Source: Streptomyces sp. 6-11-2 (lineage in GTDB: Bacteria; Actinomycetota; Actinomycetes; Streptomycetales; Streptomycetaceae). From it: a stretch of DNA of 64,000 bases. Both the position numbers and the translations under genes were made by a program. This document shows, one piece after another, positions 8,110 to 17,426 of this stretch. The notes below the pieces were generated by a model that saw only the letters and a list, made by a program, of their open reading frames with translations, searched no databases and had not been told where the DNA came from. Numbering within the stretch: position 1 is the first letter of the stretch; each line of letters opens with the position of its first letter. The stretch spans positions 7,688,001 to 7,752,000 of the forward strand of contig NZ_BJOR01000001.1 of assembly GCF_006540305.1 (NCBI RefSeq). The letters are read 5' to 3'.

Positions 8110-9449
8110 TCATCTGGGTTCGCGCCGCCAGAACGTCGGCCGCCACCAGTAGAGGTCCGGCTGGTAGTCGGGCCAGGGCGCGGGGTCGTCGGGGTCCTCG
8201 AATGAGTCCTGCTGCGGGTCGATCGGTCGCCAAAGGGAGTCGATTGGTTCGTCGGGGAGTGGGCGGCGGGTGAAGCGCAGGCCGCGCTGGTCGCACGCTC
8301 CGAAGCGCTGCACGTTGCGCTGCGCTTCGATCAGTGAGACGCGGTTGGCGCCGGTCGTGGTCGGCCAACGCAGTTGTGAGAGGTCGTCCTCCCAGAAGCA
8401 CACCGGGCAGATGTCGTTCGAGCCGCGCGGGTCGTCGTGGACGAGGTGGCCGCAGCAGGGGCAGGAGTGGCGGTCGGCCACCGTGGTGGTGTGGGCGGTG
8501 TTCCAGGACTGGCGTCCCTGCAGCCAAGCGGGCAGGGTCTCGGTGCGGTTGCGCCAGGGGACGGGGATGCCTTCGGCGCCGACGTGGGAGGCGACGATGC
8601 CGCCGACGATCGTGCACGTGGTGTCGACGTCTCCACCGGCCGAGGCAGTGGCCCACAGGGCAGTCGCGTAATCGGTCAGATTCCGGGCGGCGCACCAGAG
8701 GGTGAAGGGGACCGTGTCGACGCGCTGACCTGGCGTCCGTTGCCGAGATGATGGGCGGCGAGTTCGACGTGAGGCTGGTCCAGGAGCGTACCGGCCTCGA
8801 TGATGCCGTCGCGTACCCGGCTGGGCGGGACGAGGTCCAAAACGGTGGCGAACAGGTCCGCGCCGGTCACGGGTTCGGTGCGGCGGTGCGCGGCGCGGCT
8901 GGCGGCGACGGCGACCGCGACGGCCCCGGCGACGGCTTCGGGGTGGGTGTGGGTCACTTCGGCGGACAGGGCAGCCTGCCGGGCTGCGTGTTCCGGGTGG
9001 CCTGGGTAGCGGGCGCCGAGAGGGGCGACGCGCATCGCTGCCCCGTTGCCCCAGGAGCCCTGTCCGTCGAACAGTCCGGCCGCGAGTTCGCGCCAGTTGC
9101 CGCCCTGGCGGACCAGGCGCAGCAGGCGGTTCATCGCGGGACCGTAGCCGCGGTCGAAGTCGTGCCGTTCGGCGAAGGAACGAGCGAGTTCATCTTGGTC
9201 CACCTCGCCTCGCTGCATGACGAGTTGGTGGATGGAGCAGGCCATTTCCGTGTCGTCGGTCCACGGCCATGGCGCTTCAGGCAGTTGCTGGTCACGCAGA
9301 GTGGGGAGGTTGTCGGGGACGAAGAACTGGGCTCCGAAGGCGTCGCCGACGGCCAGGCCGTTCAAGGCGTCGCGGGCGGTGGCGATGGGATCGATCGGAG
9401 GACTATTGAAGGAGTAGGAGTGGGAGGCCATTGCCGCGCATCCTGCCAA
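8110..9449 (-). pseudogene. ADP-ribosylglycohydrolase fused to a CPCC domain, one frameshift
   Basis: The first part (9449 to about 8720) is an ADP-ribosylglycohydrolase, which removes ADP-ribose from proteins or nucleic acids. It shows GLAVGDAFGAQFF, the metal motif WTDDTEMA and GSWGNGAAMRV. At about 8717-8725 the frame breaks by one base: the first frame stops at 8676, while the next reads DTVPFTLWCAARNLTDYATALW and on through GGDVDTTCTIVGG, the second metal site. That frame runs without a stop into HSCPCCGHLVHDDPRG and CPVCFWEDD, a cysteine-rich CPCC domain, ending at 8110. As it stands the enzyme loses its C-terminal metal ligands. The GTG at 8481 could still make the 123-residue CPCC protein alone. 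The frameshift may be real or a sequencing error; the start could also be the ATG at 9431. Confidence 0.75.
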
Positions 9450-9597
9450 TCCCAGACCATGCCGGCCACTGGTTTCATCGCGTGGAGGAACTGCACTGGC
9501 GGGCCCGCGCTGTCGCGTCGGGGCCGGTGGAAGCCGCGGAGGGACCGCGTCGAGGCACGCACACCGCCGTCGCCCCTGCTGACCGACCCCCAGCTGA

Positions 9598-11619
9598 TCA
9601 GGTCCTGACTGATGGCTGCCTCTCCAGGAGGTGGTGCATCACGTGCTCCGGGATGGCCGGGTTAGCGGCTGCCGACATGGCGGTGGTGGCATCGTGGAGC
9701 AGGCTGGTCAGCGCGCGCGTGGTCAGGTGCGGGTCGCGCGCTGCCGCTTCTCTGATGAGGCAGTCGGGGTCGTCGAGGAGACGGATCACCGAGGCCGGCG
9801 TGAGGCGCGGGTCGCGAAGGGCCCGCCGGCGCACGCCGCGGTCGGGGTCACGGCTGAACCTCTCGACCAGGTCCGCCGTGGCGGTGGGGTCTTCGAGGGC
9901 GAGCTTGCGCATGCGGGGATCGGGGTCGTCGGCGTACTGCAGGGTGTTCTGTCGAGGGAAGTTGGGGTGTTCCGGGAAACGGGCGGCTGAATAGCCGTCC
10001 CACGTGCGGCACATCTCGAGCAGAACCTCGGCGGGTGCCTGGGCGCAGTTCTCGGCGAGGAACAGACGCACGACCCAGTCCTCGTCACGTGCCAGGCGTT
10101 CGACGACGTCGGGCGGGAGGTTCTTCGCGCAGGCGGCGCTGCGGCGGACGAGCAGGTGGGAGGAGGAGGCGCAGCGGCGGATAGCCTCTTCGTCGTCCTG
10201 CAGAGCCCGCACCCACGGGAGCGGATTGCAGCGCGCCTTTGGACTGATCTCCACGGGGACGCGCCCACGTTCCTCCTCGGTGAGGTCCGGGCGCACCGAC
10301 ACCGTCCACCGGACGGCCGGGTCCAGGTCCTGACCGAGTTCAGCGACCAGGTGCGGCGCGAGGTCCGGGTTGCCGGCGGCCGCGCGTCGCAACTCCCGGT
10401 CCGGGCTGTGCGCGAGAGCGTGGCCCAGTTCGTCGGAGAGCAGGCATTCCCGTGCGGCGCGGTGGCGTTGCTCGTCGTCGGGCAGAGCCGCAAACACCGA
10501 GACCGGCATCGGCGCGGCGGTGTGGGCGAGCAGGATTGCTTCGGCCCGCACTTCGGGGTCGGGGTCAGCCATCAGCGACGTGTGGGTGTCCGGTTCCAGG
10601 TGCGGCCAGGCTCGCCGGCAGGCGGCGCGGCGTACGGCGGGGTCCGCATCAGCCGCGAGCGTCACCAGGTGCCGGGCGGGCAGATCGCGATGGAGTGCGA
10701 CCTCGGCTCTCACCTGCGCGTTGGGATCGGCGACGAGTTGCGCGAACGTGGCCTCGGTCAGGGGCGACCTTCCGTCCACCGCACAGGCGGTGAAGATCCA
10801 TCGCAACCCGGGTCTGGGTTCAATGAAGAGCCGTTCTCGCTGCTCGGCGGTGAGTGTCCAGCGCTCTGCGAGCTGCTTGCGGACGCGTGGCTCGGGATGG
10901 GAGATCCACGCCTCGACGACTTCGTCAGGCAATTCACGGGTGATCAGCCAGCCGGCGCCGGGGAGCCGTTCGCCTTCTGCGACATCGAGCAGCCGCCGCA
11001 GTACCGAGGCGGGTGCGGCTGGGTTGCGGGCCAGCCCGTCTCGCCACGCCGACCGGAGGCGCTGTGGCGCGGTCTTCCAACGCAGTACGGCATGCCACCC
11101 GGACTGGCGCATCTGCGGGGTCTCCTGGGCGTGAGCCTGAGCCCAGGACTCGACCCACGCGTGGAAGCGGTCGACGGCGATCAGCCAGACCTCGTACTCC
11201 TCACTGGTCGCGCCCAGCACGCTCTCGCCGTCCAGCGACATGGAGACGAACTCAGGTCGCCCCCGGCGCTGGCCGAGCACCCCGGTCAGGTCCCACTGCT
11301 CGGCAAGACGTACGCGCGTCCAGTGACTGCACCAGTGGGACTGGCAGCCGTGCCCGGCGACGTTGATCAGGAACTCACCGTTGTGGTCGATCACGCCGTG
11401 TTCGACAGCCAGACGATGCCACTGCCGGTTCAGTTCGGCCACCTGATCCGGCCGGTCGTTTCGCACGGCCACCGTCGGTACCGCGTTCCCGGAGGCCACC
11501 GGACGCCAGGCCACCGCTGCGGGGCGCGCGTTGTTCACCCTTCCGTGCCCGGCCACTTCCAGCCCCGCACGCTCCAGCAGCTCACGCAGTTCACTTTCCC
11601 CGCCCGTCATGAGCGCCAT
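9598..11619 (-). CDS. Large HEAT/LRV-like repeat protein
   Basis: A 673-residue soluble protein. The first 200 residues are a unique domain with HWCSHWTRVRLAEQWDL and EYEVWLIAVDRFHAWV. From about residue 200 to the end it is a run of helical repeats with spaced signatures such as HPEPRVRKQLAERW, DPNAQVRAEVALHRD, DADPAVRRAACRRAW, DPDPEVRAEAILLAH, DPDRGVRRRALRDPRL and DPDCLIREAAARDPHL. These resemble the leucine-rich-repeat-variant/HEAT class, usually a protein-binding solenoid. No catalytic motif or signal peptide is seen. Two start ATGs are possible, at 11619 or 11610. Function unknown. Confidence 0.8.
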   Translation of the reverse strand: MALMTGGESELRELLERAGLEVAGHGRVNNARPAAVAWRPVASGNAVPTVAVRNDRPDQVAELNRQWHRLAVEHGVIDHNGEFLINVAGHGCQSHWCSHWTRVRLAEQWDLTGVLGQRRGRPEFVSMSLDGESVLGATSEEYEVWLIAVDRFHAWVESWAQAHAQETPQMRQSGWHAVLRWKTAPQRLRSAWRDGLARNPAAPASVLRRLLDVAEGERLPGAGWLITRELPDEVVEAWISHPEPRVRKQLAERWTLTAEQRERLFIEPRPGLRWIFTACAVDGRSPLTEATFAQLVADPNAQVRAEVALHRDLPARHLVTLAADADPAVRRAACRRAWPHLEPDTHTSLMADPDPEVRAEAILLAHTAAPMPVSVFAALPDDEQRHRAARECLLSDELGHALAHSPDRELRRAAAGNPDLAPHLVAELGQDLDPAVRWTVSVRPDLTEEERGRVPVEISPKARCNPLPWVRALQDDEEAIRRCASSSHLLVRRSAACAKNLPPDVVERLARDEDWVVRLFLAENCAQAPAEVLLEMCRTWDGYSAARFPEHPNFPRQNTLQYADDPDPRMRKLALEDPTATADLVERFSRDPDRGVRRRALRDPRLTPASVIRLLDDPDCLIREAAARDPHLTTRALTSLLHDATTAMSAAANPAIPEHVMHHLLERQPSVRT

Positions 11620-11903
11620 CTTCCCGGCCGCCCTCGCAGCAGTCCACCGAGATCAGCGATCACAGTCCGCAGCGGTAGTCTGCACGAACGGATCGTGGTC
11701 GAGCGGGTGACGACCGCGCCGTGTTCGTCGGCCTCGTCAATGGTCCCAGTGCGCTCGGAACACCCCCACGTCGGTGGGCAGGACTTATGAGCTCGTGCAC
11801 GGTAGACGGTGAGACGTCGAACTGCCCGGTCCTCAGCCTGCCTCCGGCTTCGACCGGTCAGTGCAACGACCGGCGGCGGCCTCCTCCTTCGACAGAAGGT
11901 CGG

Positions 11904-14381
11904 TCAGGCGGCATCGCGCTGCGGTGGCTCGGTGCAGGTCAGGTCCTGCTCGGTCCAGATGGTCTTGCCGGCGGAGGTGTAGCGGGTGCCCCACCGCTGA
12001 GTCGTCTGTGCCACCAGGAACAGGCCGCGGCCGCCCTCCTCGTCATTGGCGGCGTGCCGCAGGTGCGGTGAGGTGTGCCTGCTGTCTGAGACCTCGCACA
12101 GCAGAGCCCGGTCCCGGATGAGCCTCAGGCGGATCGGACCCGAGGCATACCGGATGGCGTTGGTGACCAGCTCGCTCACGACCAGTTCTGTGGTGAACCC
12201 CAGTTCCGGCAGTCCCCACTCATTCAGTTGCGCGGCGGCCACCGCGCGGGCGTGCGACACCACGCTGGGGTCGGCCGGCAGGTTCCAGCAGGCCACCTGA
12301 TGGGCGTCCAGCACGCGGGTGCGCACCAGCAGCAACGCTGCGTCATCGTTCACCGGCCCGATGGGGAGCACCGCCATCGCCTGGTCGCACAGCTTCTCCA
12401 GAGGGAGTCGGTGCTGTGCGAGAACCTGAACCAACCGACCCAACCCGACGTCGACACCTCCGGTACGGGAATCTACGAGGCCGTTGGTGAACAGGGCCAG
12501 CACGCTGCCCGGGGTGAGCTCGACCTCCGCACTCTCGTAGGTCGGACCGCCCAGTCCCAGCGGCGGGCCCGAAGGCAGCTCGGCGAAGCCGACGCGGCCG
12601 CTGTCAGGGTCGACCACCGCTGGCGGCGGATGCCCCGCGCAGCACCAGTTGCACCGCCGAGAGATCGGGTCGTAGACGGCATACAGACAGGTAGCGCCGA
12701 TGATGCCCTTGTCCTCAACATCCTCAGAGGAGTCGTCGTCCTGGAGGCGCCAGTCGTTCTGACCGGCGACGTCTGCCAGCCGCGTCAGCAGTTCGTCGGG
12801 GTCGAGGTCCAGTTGGGCCAGGGCCCGTACGGTCGTGCGCAGCCGCCCCATGGTGGCCGCGGCCGGCAATCCATGGCCCACCACGTCGCCGACAACCAGT
12901 GCGACGCGCGTACCCGACAGAGGGATGACGTCGAACCAGTCGCCGCCCACGCCGACGTGGCGGTCGGCCGGCAAGTAGCGGTACGCCGCTTCGAGCGCGC
13001 TCTGCGGCGGCAGGCGCCGCGGCAGCAGACTGCGCTGCAGTGTCACGGCCGCCGCGTACTCGCGGGCGTAGCGGCGGGCGTTGTCGACGCACACAGCGCT
13101 TCGCGCGACCAACTCGTCGCCCAGCTCCTGCTCGTCCGTGTCGAAGGGCATCGCCGTGCGGCTTCGCAGAAAGGTGACCAGCCCCATCACCGCGCCGCGG
13201 GCCTGCAACGGCACGAACAGGCGTGCGTGGACACCGGTTCCGCTCCGCGGAGCCGGCATGCCTGGTGTGTTCTCCGTGATCGACCGCCCCGAGGCCATGC
13301 TGCGGGCTTGGGGGGAGGCGAAGGCGTACTCGATCGGCTGCCCGGCTTCCGCGGCTGCGTCACCCGGTGCGACGGCCGCGTCCTGTGGGTCCCGTGATCC
13401 GCACACCCGCACCAACCGTTGTCCGGGGGCGATCTCGTCGGCGGGTTCCGTCCCTTCCAGGACTTCCGGCAGCAGGTCGACGGTGACGGCATCGGCGAAC
13501 TGCGGTACAGCCACCTCGACGAGTTCCGCTGTCGTACGGACCACATCCAGGGACGTGCCGATACAGGACCCGGCCCGCACGAGCAGCGCCAGCCGCTGCT
13601 CCGCCCGGTGGCGCTCGGTGATGTCGACGGCCTCCTCGCACACTCCGAGCGGCTCACCGCGCGCGTCGAGCAGCCGGTAGTAGGAACAGGACCAGACTCG
13701 CTCGTACTCCGGGGCGGCGGGTACCTGCCCGAGGTAGTGCAGGTCGATGACGGGGATGCCGTCGGCGAGTACCTTCCGCATCGTCTCCGCCAATGTCGGG
13801 GGGTGATGCTCGGACAGCATCCGGCCCTGCCCCTGCGGAAAGAGCTCGTCCACAGTGCGGCCCGCGTACGGTGTGAGCGGCCCTCCCAGTTCCCGGTCGA
13901 CAGCGGCGTTCGCCCACACTATTCGCAGCTCGGTGTCGTAGATGGTGAGCCAGACGGGCGACTGGGTGACCAGGCCGCGCAGCATCGCCTGATGCGACTC
14001 CCAGCTGCGCAGCTCCTCCAGGTCCGCCGCGAGCAGCACAAGGGCCGGACCATCAGGGCCGTGGGCCACCGTGCACATGGTCGTGGCCATGCGCACGGTG
14101 TGACCGTCCCGATGGCGGAGGTTGAGTGCCGCACTGCGGATGGATCCGGGGTCGCCGACTGTGTTCATCCATGGTGCGGGCTGCGTACCGGCCTTGCGTG
14201 CCACCAGCGCGGTGGCAGGGCGCCTGAGTATCTCTTGGGGCGTGTAGCCGAGGAGTCTCTCTGCGGCAGGGCTCCAGCCGATGACGATGCCGCATGCGTC
14301 CAGGACCACTGCGGCCGCTCTTGTCACGTGGAGCGGACCAAGGAATTCATCGGCAGGGGTCTCAGGTTTTGGACTCGTCAC
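11904..14381 (-). CDS. PAS-PAS-GAF-SpoIIE phosphatase with C-terminal HATPase
   Basis: An 825-residue signalling protein: PAS domains at about 20-130 and 140-250 (SPVWLTIYDTELRIVWANAA), GAF at about 280-430, a SpoIIE-type PP2C domain at about 455-660 (VGGDWFDVIPL, VVGDVVGHGLPAAATMGRLR) and an RsbW-like ATPase at about 690-815 (ELVVSELVTNAIRYASGP, GGRGLFLVAQ). Such proteins control anti-sigma antagonists by partner switching. Odd: the metal-binding motif that is normally TDG reads LFTNGLVDS here, so an active-site Asp appears replaced by Asn. The ATG at 14381 is the first start. It is monocistronic, with no ECF or anti-sigma partner beside it. Confidence 0.9.
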   Translation of the reverse strand: MTSPKPETPADEFLGPLHVTRAAAVVLDACGIVIGWSPAAERLLGYTPQEILRRPATALVARKAGTQPAPWMNTVGDPGSIRSAALNLRHRDGHTVRMATTMCTVAHGPDGPALVLLAADLEELRSWESHQAMLRGLVTQSPVWLTIYDTELRIVWANAAVDRELGGPLTPYAGRTVDELFPQGQGRMLSEHHPPTLAETMRKVLADGIPVIDLHYLGQVPAAPEYERVWSCSYYRLLDARGEPLGVCEEAVDITERHRAEQRLALLVRAGSCIGTSLDVVRTTAELVEVAVPQFADAVTVDLLPEVLEGTEPADEIAPGQRLVRVCGSRDPQDAAVAPGDAAAEAGQPIEYAFASPQARSMASGRSITENTPGMPAPRSGTGVHARLFVPLQARGAVMGLVTFLRSRTAMPFDTDEQELGDELVARSAVCVDNARRYAREYAAAVTLQRSLLPRRLPPQSALEAAYRYLPADRHVGVGGDWFDVIPLSGTRVALVVGDVVGHGLPAAATMGRLRTTVRALAQLDLDPDELLTRLADVAGQNDWRLQDDDSSEDVEDKGIIGATCLYAVYDPISRRCNWCCAGHPPPAVVDPDSGRVGFAELPSGPPLGLGGPTYESAEVELTPGSVLALFTNGLVDSRTGGVDVGLGRLVQVLAQHRLPLEKLCDQAMAVLPIGPVNDDAALLLVRTRVLDAHQVACWNLPADPSVVSHARAVAAAQLNEWGLPELGFTTELVVSELVTNAIRYASGPIRLRLIRDRALLCEVSDSRHTSPHLRHAANDEEGGRGLFLVAQTTQRWGTRYTSAGKTIWTEQDLTCTEPPQRDAA

Positions 14382-14599
14382 GGCCGCTCATCCTCCAATG
14401 GCCTCAGGATCCGCCCGGCGGTTGGGGTGACGCAACCGCGTGGCGGCTGTGGCGGACGGGTCGGATGACATGGCCCAAGCCCTTCTGTCGCCGAGGGCAG
14501 GCTGCTGGGTCGGTTCGCCCTGATGCTGCTTGCCCCAGCCGTCGGGGCGCGGTCCAGGAAGTCGGCGCGGCGCTGCGGAGCGCCACCGAGCACCCGCCC

Positions 14600-14760
14600 G
14601 GGTACGGGAGCTCGCCATCCCAGGAGGCACTTCTGGATGCGACGGGGGTTGTGGGAGCCCTTGATGTACTCGAAAAGTGCGAGGCTCGCCTGGGCCCTGG
14701 TCGTGAAGACGCGACCGCGGAGGCACTCGGCCTTGACCAGCATCCACAACGGTGACACCC
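14600..14760 (-). mobile_element. IS3-family OrfB transposase C-terminal remnant
   Basis: Leftward translation gives LVKAECLRGRVFTTRAQASL and ALFEYIKGSHNPRRIQK. This corresponds to the end of the Streptomyces IS3 OrfB integrase domain (LIKAEC..., FEYI..FYNPRRIQKRLGYLSP). The frame then breaks. The catalytic part and OrfA are missing, so it is a relic 5' to the carotenoid fragment. Confidence 0.65.
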
Positions 14761-14855
14761 GCCCTTGCCGCACGGAGCGACGAGCGCGCCGGAAGCCGAC
14801 GTTCCGGGTTTTGGTGTAGAGGGATGCGTAAGCGATACATCGGAGGAAGAGGACC

Positions 14856-16103
14856 ATGACCGCTCGGCACAGTGGGGGTCCGGACATCGTCGTCGTTGGC
14901 GCGGGGCTCGCCGGCCTGGCCTGTTCCCTGGACCTGTGCCGTGCCGGACGGCGGGTGGCGTTGCTGGAGGCGTCCGATGGTGTGGGTGGCCGCGTGCGTA
15001 CGGACCAGGTGGATGGGTTTCGACTGGACCGCGGCTTCCAGGTGTTCAACACCTCCTACCCGCAGGTGAAGCGGCGCCTGGACCTGCGGATACTGCGGCT
15101 GAGGCCGTTCACCCCGGGCATCGTCGCGCACACCTCGACGGGTCCCGTCCGTCTATCCGACCCGACCCGGCTGCCGAGAGAAGCGGGGGCGCTGCTGCCC
15201 GGGCGGGTACTGCCTGCACGTGACCTGGCCGCGATGGTGGTGCTCACCGCGCGGGACGCCCTCCTGCCCGCCGGCACCTTCAAACGAGCCCCGGACCGCT
15301 CCACCGCCGACGCTCTGTCCCGCGCGGGGGTGTCGCCCGAAACGGTCGCCGAGATCCTGCGGCCGTTCCTGTCGGGCGTGTTCCTGGAGGACCGGCTGGA
15401 GACCTCGGCCCGCTTCTTCCACCTGGTGTGGCGGAGCATGGTCAGAGGCACGATCTGCCTTCCCGCCGACGGCATCGGCGCTGTACCTGTCCAGCTGGCA
15501 CGTGGGCTGCCCGACGGCGTGCTGCGCCTGGAGACACCCGTCGAGGCGGTCACCGATGCGGGGGTCCTCCTGACGGACGGCCGCGAGCTGCCGGCCGCGT
15601 CCGTCGTGGTGGCGACGGACGCGGCTCGCGCGGCCCGCCTGCTGCCGGGCCTGGGCGTGCCCTGTACGCGTACGGTCACCACGTACTACCACGCCGCCGC
15701 CCGCACGCCCCTGGCCGAGCCGACTCTCCTGGTGGACAGCACCGGAGCCGTCCTCAACACGTGCGTTCTGACCGAGGTCGCCTCCACGTATGCGCCGCCC
15801 GGCACTGCGCTGGTCTCGACCTCCGTGCTGGGCCCCTACCGCTCCGGAGGGGACGCAGCGGTGCTCCGGCGGCTCGCCGAGCTGTACGGCACGGACACGA
15901 GCGGCTGGCAGCAGGTCGCCGTGTACACCGTCGAGGGAGCCCTGCCCGCGATGGAGCCGCCCTGGCCGCTGAGCCGCACGACGCGATTCGCCCGGGGCCG
16001 GTACGTCTGCGGGGACCACCGGGCGACGGGCTCCGTCCAGGGCGCTCTGGCCTCGGGTACGCGGGCGGCGCGCGCGGTGCTGAGCGACCTGACGCGCTGT
16101 TGA
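14856..16103 (+). CDS. Phytoene-desaturase-like FAD oxidoreductase
   Basis: A 415-residue amine-oxidase/phytoene-desaturase type flavoprotein. It begins with DIVVVGAGLAGLACSLDLCR and GGRVRTDQVDGFRLDRGFQV, and ends with a C-terminal FAD motif at YVCGDHRATGSVQGALASG. A GAGGAAGAGGACC ribosome site precedes the ATG. It is followed by remnants of an SDR and of lycopene cyclase, an arrangement seen in Streptomyces carotenoid loci, so a role in carotenoid desaturation or isomerisation is inferred. It is the only intact gene of this locus in the window; no crtE, crtB, crtI, crtU or crtT is present. Confidence 0.8.
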   Translation: MTARHSGGPDIVVVGAGLAGLACSLDLCRAGRRVALLEASDGVGGRVRTDQVDGFRLDRGFQVFNTSYPQVKRRLDLRILRLRPFTPGIVAHTSTGPVRLSDPTRLPREAGALLPGRVLPARDLAAMVVLTARDALLPAGTFKRAPDRSTADALSRAGVSPETVAEILRPFLSGVFLEDRLETSARFFHLVWRSMVRGTICLPADGIGAVPVQLARGLPDGVLRLETPVEAVTDAGVLLTDGRELPAASVVVATDAARAARLLPGLGVPCTRTVTTYYHAAARTPLAEPTLLVDSTGAVLNTCVLTEVASTYAPPGTALVSTSVLGPYRSGGDAAVLRRLAELYGTDTSGWQQVAVYTVEGALPAMEPPWPLSRTTRFARGRYVCGDHRATGSVQGALASGTRAARAVLSDLTRC

Positions 16104-16223
16104 CGTGACGGCAACGGTGTCCGCTGCATACGCCGGCGACCGGATCAAGGAACAGACAGTGTGGTGAAGACAGGCGGCCGTTCCCTGCGACCGGGAGTGG
16201 ACGTGGACCTCAACGGCGCTCGC

Positions 16224-16863
16224 ATGCTGGGGGCCGACGCCACCGGTGTCCTCGATGGTGCGCTCACTGCCGAACCGGCCAGGCGGGGGATGCGCCCGGC
16301 GCTCGCCGGAGGTGATCCGTTGCGCCCTGCCCCGGCCGCCGAGGCGTACCCGGGCGCTCCTACCCTCCTCTTCGATGCGTTCGACCCCGCGTCGTGCGCC
16401 CGCGCCGTGCATGCCGTGGCGCCTGGCCTGGGCGGGCTCGACGCGGCCGTGATGGTCTTCGGGGCGGTCGTCGTCGGCCGGGTGGCGGAGTTCGGTGACG
16501 AGGTCGCGGAGCACCTGCTGACGGGTAACGTCCTCGAGCCCGCCGCCTTCTTCCGCGCGGCACTCCACGTCATGGCACCGGGCTCGGTCGTCGCGGCGTT
16601 CACTGGCGCTGTCGCTCGGTCTCCAAAGGCGGGGACGGCTGACTACAGCGCCTCCAAGGCCGCGCTCGCCGCCTGGCTCGGCACCGGTGCGCCGCGGGTC
16701 GGGGACCGCCGGCATCCGGGTCCTGGCCCCCCAGCCGAGCCACCTGGGCACCGGCTTCGCCGACCGGGCCGTCGCCACCGGGGCCGACGCTGTGGAAGTG
16801 GACGCGGAGCTGCTGCGGACGACTCCGGACGGCACTCCGGTCGTCGAACGGCGTGCCAGGTGA
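16224..16863 (+). pseudogene. Short-chain dehydrogenase, frameshifted
   Basis: An SDR-like protein whose first frame gives MLGADATGVLDGALTAEPAR (a degraded GxxGxxG motif), LGGLDAAVMVFGAVVVG and the active-site-like ADYSASKAALAAWLG. At about 16690-16700 the frame shifts; the rest reads AGIRVLAPQPSHLGTGFADR and ends DGTPVVERRAR at 16863. About 30 residues seem missing between GFADR and the end. The stop overlaps the crtY start by GTGA, showing the original operon order. Probably inactive: the Rossmann motif, the frame and the length are all damaged. Confidence 0.7.
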
Positions 16864-17115
16864 GTCGGCGCGACCTGCCGGATGAGTCGTGCGACGTGGT
16901 GATCGTCGGCGGCGGTGCGTCGGGGCTCAGCCTCGCTCACCACCTGACGGCGACGGGCTCATGCACCGTGACCGTGGTGGAGGCACCGGAGGGGCCCCGT
17001 CGACCGCCGGAGCGGACCTGGTGCTATGGGGACCAGGGCGCCGGCGACTTCGACGAAGCCGTGTGTGCCTCCTGGTCCTGGCTAAGGGTGCACGGCACCG
17101 ACGGTGACGCGGTCG
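16860..17115 (+). pseudogene. crtY: Lycopene cyclase N-terminal fragment
   Basis: From the GTG at 16860 the frame gives CDVVIVGGGASGLSLAHHL, VVEAPEGPRRPPERTWCYGD and FDEAVCASWSWLRVHGTDG, the FAD-binding N-terminus of actinobacterial CrtY-type lycopene beta-cyclase. About 85 of roughly 400 residues remain; homology ends at about 17115, where sequence leading into an IS701-like transposase fragment begins. The carotenoid end-group cyclisation function is therefore lost here. Confidence 0.75.
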
Positions 17116-17199
17116 GGGAGCGGCGGCGTGCCCCCGCCCGGCCCGCGACTTTTCGGTGCTCCCCGCGTCCCCGGCAGGCAGGGCACTCTGGTCAAGGTG

Positions 17200-17330
17200 G
17201 CTGGTTTCCAGATGGCGGGTGGAGGAGACCTTCCAGAGCGGGAAGGGGCTGGCCGGGCTGGACGAGTCCCAGGTCCGCCGCTACCCCTCCTGGACCCGCT
17301 GGGTCACCCTCGTGATGTTCGTCCTTGCAC
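17200..17330 (+). mobile_element. IS701-family transposase remnant
   Basis: The frame through 17156-17410 reads SRWRVEETFQSGKGLAGLDE and SQVRRYPSWTRWVTLVMFVL, the conserved C-terminal region of Streptomyces IS701 transposases (RWxxEExFQxxKGxxGLDxxQVRxxxSWxRW). Only about 45 residues are recognisable and the frame is lost on both sides. It directly follows the broken crtY, so insertion and later deletion is the likely cause of that truncation. Confidence 0.7.
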
Positions 17331-17426
17331 GGAGCACTCCGGGGTCACGCGCACCGCCCACACCACCCTCGACCATCGCAAAAGCGGCTCGGAAGTCACC
17401 CGGCCCCTGACGCGGCATCGAATTCT

